Position numbers and translations under genes: made by a program. Shown here piece by piece: positions 59,208 to 64,000 of a DNA stretch of 64,000 nucleotides. The stretch is from Breoghania sp. L-A4. Its GTDB lineage: Bacteria; Pseudomonadota; Alphaproteobacteria; Rhizobiales; Stappiaceae. Each line of letters opens with the position of its first letter. The stretch's first letter is position 1. The stretch is taken from NCBI RefSeq assembly GCF_003432385.1, contig NZ_CP031841.1:2705579-2769578 (forward strand). The letters run 5' to 3'. Under the pieces are notes generated by a model. The model was not told the DNA's origin. It ran no database searches and was given only the letters and a program-made list of their open reading frames with translations.

Positions 59208-59390
59208 TCAGCGAGCCGGCCATGACGCTTTGCGGCGCGCGCCGCGCCCGATGTCGTATCGCGTCAGGCCGATATCGGTAAGCTCGGCATCGGAAAGTCC
59301 GTGCACCGTCTGCGGCTTGCGGCGCATACGACGCGCGGCGAGCATGGTCGTCGCAGTGGCGAGCGCCGCGCGTGCAATGGTCTTTATCAT
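59208..59390 (-). CDS. DUF1127 small protein
   Basis: A 60-residue basic protein with the DUF1127 core LSDAELTDIGLTRYDI and an N-terminal hydrophobic helix (MIKTIARAALATATTMLAAR). Proteins of this family in alphaproteobacteria affect RNA turnover and phosphate or envelope homeostasis. The first codons (ATG-A-AAGACCATTGCA) match those of the propeller gene, as part of the duplicated leader. Confidence 0.83.
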   Translation of the reverse strand: MIKTIARAALATATTMLAARRMRRKPQTVHGLSDAELTDIGLTRYDIGRGARRKASWPAR

Positions 59391-59495
59391 TGTTCAATTC
59401 CTTGTCTTTTACGCACCAGTCGAAGGATAGGTTCGGCCGTCTCCGCGCGCCTTTCAGGCTGCGAAGCTGGAACCATTCGGGCCGAGCCCGGCTCG
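59366..59495 (-). repeat. Duplicated leader and start region, copy B (DUF1127 gene)
   Basis: The counterpart of copy A, about 330 bases away in the same orientation. Similarity covers both sides of the start codon, so promoter, leader and the first codons were duplicated as one block. The two genes are otherwise unrelated. Confidence 0.75.
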
Positions 59496-59552
59496 ACGAT
59501 CGTTGTTGCAATATGCAGCCGCCGGCTCAGCGGCGCGGCTTTCGGGCGCGGT

Positions 59553-60158
59553 TCAAACCGCCATTCGGACGGCCGGCACGCAGCCGCCATCGATCCGCTT
59601 CGTCATCCTGATGCAGGCGAAGCCGCCGCCACGGTTCAGCGCCAGCCGTTCGCTTCCCTGCCCCAGATAACCGAGCCGCTCATAAAGTGCCGCGCCGGAC
59701 AGCGTCGCAGTCAACGTGAACTCAGGTATTCCATGCTCGACTGCATCCCGTTCGGTGCGCGCCATGATTGACGTCGCGATGCCGCGTCTTGCAGCGGCAG
59801 GGTCCACGAACACACTGCGCACGGTTGGCAAGGCCGCCGTTGCAGTGCTGCCGCCGAGCCCTCTCGTGTAGCCGGGTCGCCGGCGCGTCCAGCCTCCGCT
59901 GCCGAGAATCCTTCCGGCCTGGTTCTCGGTAACGAAGAAGTGGCCCTCAGCGACAATCGCGTCGTCCATCGTCCTGTATTGGGTGAGGAATCCGGCAATC
60001 TCGTCGTCCGAATAGAAAGCCCCTCCCAAGACCCACATCGATTTTTGCTGCATGGCACGAATAGCCGGGACGTCGGCGGGTCGTGCATGGCGAATGCTCG
60101 CGCGCGCCGAGACGGCGGTTGGTGCCATCGGACGTGTCTTTGCCATCTGGGTTGCCAT
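59553..60158 (-). CDS. GNAT family N-acetyltransferase
   Basis: About 201 residues with a GNAT fold: IRHARPADVPAIRAMQQKSM, GHFFVTENQAGRILGSGGWT, the acetyl-CoA loop VRSVFVDPAAARRGIATSIM, and FTLTATLSGAALYERLGYLG. The start is ambiguous (ATG 60158, 60146 or 60128). It lies 23 bases downstream of a methyltransferase gene in the same direction, probably one operon. Substrate unknown. Confidence 0.82.
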   Translation of the reverse strand: MATQMAKTRPMAPTAVSARASIRHARPADVPAIRAMQQKSMWVLGGAFYSDDEIAGFLTQYRTMDDAIVAEGHFFVTENQAGRILGSGGWTRRRPGYTRGLGGSTATAALPTVRSVFVDPAAARRGIATSIMARTERDAVEHGIPEFTLTATLSGAALYERLGYLGQGSERLALNRGGGFACIRMTKRIDGGCVPAVRMAV

Positions 60159-60181
60159 CTGGGTCGACGCGGTGCGGCGCG

Positions 60182-61252
60182 TCAGCGCCGCACCTCGAAG
60201 ATGAAGTTGAACGCGGTTTCCGCTGCGCGCCGGAAATGCGTGAAGCCGGCCTTGCGGAACACTTCTGCCAGGCGCGCCTGGCCCGCCTGCGCGCCCAGCA
60301 CCATGGCGCCGCCCTCGGAAACCGCGTGCGCGCAACAGATCGTGGTCGATGCCGAGTAGTAAAGTTGCGCCACCGGCGAGAGGTTGTCCTTGACGTGGTC
60401 ATGCGCGAACGGTTCGACCAGCAGCACCGTGCCGCCGGGCGCAAGCGTCTTCGCCGCATGGCGCGCAGCCGCGACCGGGTCTCCGAGATCATGAAGGATG
60501 TCGAAGAAGCAGATCAGGCCGAATTGCCCATCCGGATAATCGTCGGCGCGTGTGAGCGAGAACTCGACGCGGTCGGAAACACCCGCTGCCGCCGCATTGC
60601 GCCTCGCCTCATCGAGCGAGCCAGGATGCGTGTCGAAGCCGTGAAAGCGCGAATTCGGAAACGCCTGCGCCATCAGCAGCGTCGAGTGGCCGTAGCCGCA
60701 ACCGACGTCGGCGACCGAAATGCCGGCCGCAAGCTGGTCGACAACTCCGTCCAGCGCCGGCAGCCATTGCTGCACCAGATTGGCACGGTAGCCGTTGCGG
60801 AAAAACGCAGCCGAGCCGCAGGAGAGCCGCGTGTCATGCTCGCCCCAGGCGACGCCCTTGCCGGTCCGGAAGGCCTCAAGCGACTTCGGCTCATCGAACC
60901 ACATCGACGCCGGCACGTTCCAGGCATGCGGGATGAACACGGGGCTGTCCTCGTCGGCCAGCACCATCGCCTGCTCGGGAAGCAGTTCGTAGGTGTTGCT
61001 GAGCCCGTGATAGGCAATGTAGCCACCGGCCGCCTGGGCGTTCAGCCATTCGGCGACGTAACGTTCGGCGCAATTGGCGCGCTTGGCAATTTCCGTGGCG
61101 CTCAGCGGACCGGCGCCGGCCATGGCCTTGTAGAGGCCAAGCTTGCTTCCCAGGCTGATCATGACGCCGGTGTAGCCGGCCGTCACGTCGCTGATGGCGC
61201 GTGTTGCAAAGGCCTCGAGTCTTGCCTGGTCGATCTTCGGTGTATCCAGCAT
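60182..61252 (-). CDS. Class I SAM-dependent methyltransferase with N-terminal winged helix
   Basis: A 356-residue protein. Residues 20-90 resemble the dimerisation/winged-helix region of O-methyltransferases (LGSKLGLYKAMAGAGPLSAT, EIAKRANCAERYVAEWLNAQ); the SAM domain has VADVGCGYGHSTLLMAQAFP near residue 185 and ICFFDILHDLGDPV, VLLVEPFAHD. It is of the type often annotated as SmtA-like or transcriptional-regulator-like methyltransferase. AAGGAG precedes ATG 61252. It is divergent from a GlxA-type regulator that may control it. Confidence 0.87.
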   Translation of the reverse strand: MLDTPKIDQARLEAFATRAISDVTAGYTGVMISLGSKLGLYKAMAGAGPLSATEIAKRANCAERYVAEWLNAQAAGGYIAYHGLSNTYELLPEQAMVLADEDSPVFIPHAWNVPASMWFDEPKSLEAFRTGKGVAWGEHDTRLSCGSAAFFRNGYRANLVQQWLPALDGVVDQLAAGISVADVGCGYGHSTLLMAQAFPNSRFHGFDTHPGSLDEARRNAAAAGVSDRVEFSLTRADDYPDGQFGLICFFDILHDLGDPVAAARHAAKTLAPGGTVLLVEPFAHDHVKDNLSPVAQLYYSASTTICCAHAVSEGGAMVLGAQAGQARLAEVFRKAGFTHFRRAAETAFNFIFEVRR

Positions 61253-61402
61253 GGAAGTGCTCCTTCATTTGTTTGAGTTGCATTCAGAAGTTGCCGTGAT
61301 GTTGGCCTTCGGGCAGGCTGCGCGACAGAGCCGCATTCGCCCGCAATAGGTCCGTTCGTGCCAATTGAGGCCTGTTCTTGCGGCGCGGCGCGAGAGGCAG
61401 CG

Positions 61403-62434
61403 ATGACCCAACAGTCAAACCACAACGGATCGTCACCGCTTCGGGTCTGCATCGTCGCTTTGCCTGATGCGGTCATTTCGACGCTGGCCGGGATCTTCGA
61501 CGTCATGAACGGCGTTTCGACGATGGGGATCGCCAGCCCCGGCGCGGAGCATCCATTCACGGTCGAAATCGTCGGTGAGCAGGTGGGGCCGTTGCGGCTT
61601 GCTAGCGGCGTGCCCATCGACGTGCAGCATTCGATCGAGGACATCGCCGCCTGCGACATCCTCATCGTCCCGTCGGTGCTGTTGAGACCCGGCGGATGGG
61701 AGACCGGCCGCTACCCGGCTCTCATCGAGTGGATCAAGCGGATGCATGATGGCGGCGCGCGGCTGTGCTCGGCCTGTTCAGGCGTCTTTCTGCTCGCGGA
61801 GACCGGGTTGTTCGACGGAAAGGACGCGACCGTCCATTTCGGCTATGCAAGCCAGTTTGCCGCCTGCTATCCCGCCGTGCCAATTCACCCTGAGCGCGTG
61901 CTGGTGATCTCGGGCACGCGAGAGGATCTTGTCAGTTCGGGCGCGTCGAACACATGGCACGACATGGTGCTCTACCTGATCGCCCATCACGTCGGCGCCA
62001 CGGTTGCGCAGGAGGTCGCGCGCATGTTCGCGCTGCAATGGCACCAGGACGGGCTCGCGCCCTACATGATCTTCGAAGGCAGAAAGGACCACGGCGATGC
62101 CGAAATCCAGCACGCGCAGGAGTGGCTCGTGAACCACTTCTCGGTCGCCAATCCTGTCGATGAAATGATCAAGCGGTCCAGCCTCGCCGAACGCACGTTT
62201 AAGCGGCGATTCGCGGATGTGACCGGTCTCGCGCCGCTCGCCTATGTGCAACGCCTCAGGATCGAGGACGCCAAGCGACGGCTCGAGCGCACCACTTCTC
62301 CCGTGGACGAGATCAGCTGGCGCGTTGGCTATGAGGACGCCGCATTCTTCCGCCGGCTGTTCAAGCGCACCACCGGAATGACGCCGGGCGCCTATCGGCG
62401 ACGGTTCCAGATCCCGGCGTTCGCTCGCGGCTAG
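61403..62434 (+). CDS. GlxA-type AraC family regulator (DJ-1/PfpI plus helix-turn-helix)
   Basis: A 343-residue regulator. The N-terminal DJ-1/PfpI-like domain (RVCIVALPDAVISTLAGIFD) has the nucleophile-elbow segment LCSACSGVFLLAETGLFDGK; the C-terminal AraC domain has SSLAERTFKRRFADVTGLAP and ISWRVGYEDAAFFRRLFKRT, TGMTPGAYRRRF. ATG 61403 is the family start. Its stop codon TAG lies in the CTAG at which an IS481 element inserted. It is divergent from the methyltransferase-GNAT pair, its likely target. Confidence 0.9.
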   Translation: MTQQSNHNGSSPLRVCIVALPDAVISTLAGIFDVMNGVSTMGIASPGAEHPFTVEIVGEQVGPLRLASGVPIDVQHSIEDIAACDILIVPSVLLRPGGWETGRYPALIEWIKRMHDGGARLCSACSGVFLLAETGLFDGKDATVHFGYASQFAACYPAVPIHPERVLVISGTREDLVSSGASNTWHDMVLYLIAHHVGATVAQEVARMFALQWHQDGLAPYMIFEGRKDHGDAEIQHAQEWLVNHFSVANPVDEMIKRSSLAERTFKRRFADVTGLAPLAYVQRLRIEDAKRRLERTTSPVDEISWRVGYEDAAFFRRLFKRTTGMTPGAYRRRFQIPAFARG

Positions 62435-62435
62435 A

Positions 62436-63470
62436 TGTGAGCTTTCAACAGGTTGTCCATTCGGACCTGACCGAGGAGACTGGAGTTACCACGCTTCAGC
62501 ACGCATCGGAGGGTCCGAATGAACATCCACAAGAATGCCCGCCTGACACCGTTGCGTCGAGGGGAGATGGCCCAAGCGGTCATTGAAGGTCGTCTTTCCC
62601 GGGCCCAGGCGGCGCGGGTCTATGGCGTGTCGGCCAAGATCGTTGCCCGGTGGGCCGAACGCTACAGGGCGGAAGGCCCGGCCGGCATGGTCGACCGCTC
62701 CTCTCGGCCAGGCCGGATGCCCAGCGCAACCGATCCGCTCCTCTGTGAACGCATCATCGCCCTGCGCCGTCAGCGCTGGACAGGTAAGCACATCGCTCGG
62801 GAGGTCGGCGTGTCACCGGCCACCGTCAGCCGGGCGCTGCGGCGGGCAGGCCTCTCCCGGCTCAAGGACCTCGATCCGGCCGAACCGGTGCGCCGCTATG
62901 AACGCCAGCATCCGGGCGAGTTGATCCACATCGACATCAAGAAACTCGGTCGGTTCGACCGCGTCGGCCACCGCATCACCGGCGATCGCACCGGCCAGTC
63001 CAACAGCCGCGGTGTCGGCTGGGAGTTTGTCCATGTCTGCATCGACGATGCCTCGCGCATCGCCTTCAGCCAGATCTTGCCCGACGAGAAGAAACACAGT
63101 GCGGTCGCTTTCCTGCGCGCCGCGCTCGCCTATTACGAGAGCCTGGGCGTCACCGTCACCCGCGTCATGACCGACAATGGCGCCTGCTACAAATCGAAAG
63201 CCTTCGCAAAAGCCTGCCGCGATCTCGGCCTCAAGCACATCCGCACCCGACCCTACACGCCCAAGACAAACGGCAAGGCCGAACGCTTCATACAGACCGC
63301 GTTGCGGGAATGGGCCTATGCCATCGCCTACCCAACGTCACGCCATCGCGCAGCCGAACTGCCGATCTGGCTACACCGCTACAATTGGCACCGGCCACAT
63401 GGCAGCCTAAAATCCAAAACACCGATCAGTCGACTCGATCTAACCGAGGACAACCTCTTGAGGCTCCACA
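62436..63470 (+). mobile_element. Intact IS481-family insertion sequence
   Basis: A 1035-base element with imperfect ends (TGTGAGCTTTCAACAGGTTG left; its inverted TGTGGAGCCTCAAGAGGTTG right). A six-base direct repeat GCTAGA flanks it (62430-62435 and 63471-63476), which fits the NCTAGN target known for IS481. The transposase frame is undamaged. The insertion lies between the stop codons of two convergent genes, so neither is harmed. It looks recent. Confidence 0.93.
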
Positions 63471-63475
63471 GCTAG
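62519..63475 (+). CDS. IS481-family transposase
   Basis: A 318-residue transposase. An N-terminal helix-turn-helix region (LSRAQAARVYGVSAKIVARW) and a second one (TGKHIAREVGVSPATVSRAL) precede the rve domain with three acids: LIHIDIKKLGRF (Asp), VMTDNGACYKS (Asp) and TPKTNGKAERFIQTALREWA (Glu). The last codons run over the IS end: the stop TAG at 63473-63475 lies in the duplicated target GCTAGA, not in the element. Confidence 0.93.
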   Translation: MNIHKNARLTPLRRGEMAQAVIEGRLSRAQAARVYGVSAKIVARWAERYRAEGPAGMVDRSSRPGRMPSATDPLLCERIIALRRQRWTGKHIAREVGVSPATVSRALRRAGLSRLKDLDPAEPVRRYERQHPGELIHIDIKKLGRFDRVGHRITGDRTGQSNSRGVGWEFVHVCIDDASRIAFSQILPDEKKHSAVAFLRAALAYYESLGVTVTRVMTDNGACYKSKAFAKACRDLGLKHIRTRPYTPKTNGKAERFIQTALREWAYAIAYPTSRHRAAELPIWLHRYNWHRPHGSLKSKTPISRLDLTEDNLLRLHS

Positions 63476-64000
63476 AGCGTAAGAACGACCTTGCCGAAGT
63501 GCGCGCCTTTTTCCACGAGGCGATGGGCTTCGGCCGCCTCTGACAAGGCGAACGTCGCGTGCACATGCGGCCGCATCGCGCCCTTCTCCACCAGCGGCAT
63601 CATATCGCGTCGCACCGTCTTGACGATCTCGCCCTTCATCTCGGGCGACAGGGCCGTAATGTCGAACCGGTTATCGTCAGCCGCCGCCGCAGGATGGCCT
63701 CCAGACTGATCGTGACCTCCCGCCCGCCCTGCAGTGAAATCAGCGCATAGCGTCCATCGGCCGCCAGGCAACCGATGTTCGCCGCAGTGAAATCGCCTCC
63801 GACCATATCGAGAATGACGTCCACACCCCGGCCACCCGTCGCCCGCATGACCGCGTCCGCCCAGTCTCCCGCGGAACTGTCGATGGCGTGCTCCGCGCCC
63901 ATCGTCAGGCAGTAGGCGGCCTTTTCCGCTCCGCGTGACGTCGTCATCGCAATCGCGCCAAGCGAACGCGCCCGGGCGATGGCGTGAGACCCGATCCCCG
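63472..64000 (-). CDS. NAD(P)H quinone oxidoreductase (PIG3 type), C-terminal part, frame broken once
   Basis: The C-terminal half of an MDR oxidoreductase; the N-terminus lies outside the window. RGVDVILDMVGGDFTAANIG, DGRYALISLQGG and LRRRLTITGSTLR match the p53-inducible quinone oxidoreductase group. The frame breaks at the G3 run 63651-63653 (plus strand); one more base gives RPLSPEMKGEIV and the end AHFGKVVLTL with TAG at 63472-63474. That stop lies in the CTAG target of the IS481 element. Confidence 0.85.
   Translation of the reverse strand, partial: GDRVSRHRPGAFAWRDCDDDVTRSGKGRLLPDDGRGARHRQFRGRLGGRGHAGDGWPGCGRHSRYGRRRFHCGEHRLPGGRWTLCADFTAGRAGGHDQSGGHPAAAADDNRFDITALSPEMKGEIVKTVRRDMMPLVEKGAMRPHVHATFALSEAAEAHRLVEKGAHFGKVVLTL

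Noticed and set aside
57622-59511. A single 629-codon gene for the propeller protein
   Set aside because: The signal peptide shows a start at 59055; the upstream part is the duplicated leader and the DUF1127 region in another frame, and the end lies past a likely base error.

Overview
This window comes from a GC-rich alphaproteobacterial chromosome, most likely order Hyphomicrobiales (Rhizobiales). The backbone order rplI - cfa - dnaB - alr - radA - cvpA - purF - SDR // der - bamB - yfgM-like - panB - nnrU, and the block guaA - marR - rsmB - guaB - rlmE - ppx, support this. I cannot resolve the family or genus.

Layout. 0-13.9 kb is housekeeping: the end of ribosomal protein L9, cyclopropane fatty acid synthase, replicative helicase, alanine racemase, RadA, CvpA, PurF and an SDR on +; Der, BamB, a YfgM-like protein and PanB on -. 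14-23 kb holds single genes: NnrU, an HD-GYP protein, PilZ, an L,D-transpeptidase, a two-domain VOC protein, MarR, DUF3008, a damaged HxlR regulator opposite a zinc-type alcohol dehydrogenase, and a tyrosinase preceded by a small gene resembling the tyrosinase's own C-terminal domain. 23-29 kb is an insertion-sequence graveyard (IS481, IS3, IS5, IS630 and IS407-type pieces) around an AT-rich FAD oxidoreductase gene and an acetyltransferase gene split by an IS. 29-43.4 kb is accessory: an RND efflux pump with its fusion protein and an AdeRS-like two-component pair, an integrase remnant, two secreted proteins, an ABC exporter whose ATPase is gutted, two SDRs, a TetR with a double operator, and remnants of tetR, ADH and lysR genes. 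43.4-52.5 kb returns to core genes (guaA, rsmB, guaB, rlmE, ppx) and ends with tRNA-Gln(CUG). 52.6-57.8 kb is a divergent ubiX-ubiD / ubiT-ubiU-ubiV island for oxygen-independent ubiquinone synthesis with an FNR-type box between the arms and an unrecognised 134-residue protein as last gene. 57.9-64 kb has a beta-propeller protein, DUF1127, GNAT, a methyltransferase, a GlxA-type regulator, an intact IS481 element and a quinone oxidoreductase cut by the window end.

An important caveat: at least seventeen reading frames are broken by what looks like one missing base in a short homopolymer, mostly C or G runs of 3-5. They include alr, radA, guaA and rsmB. Restoring one base gives full-length products each time. 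Seen together these look like sequencing or consensus errors rather than decay, so I annotate those genes across the break. True decay is separate: stop substitutions and internal deletions in transposases, tetR/ADH, hxlR and the ABC ATPase.
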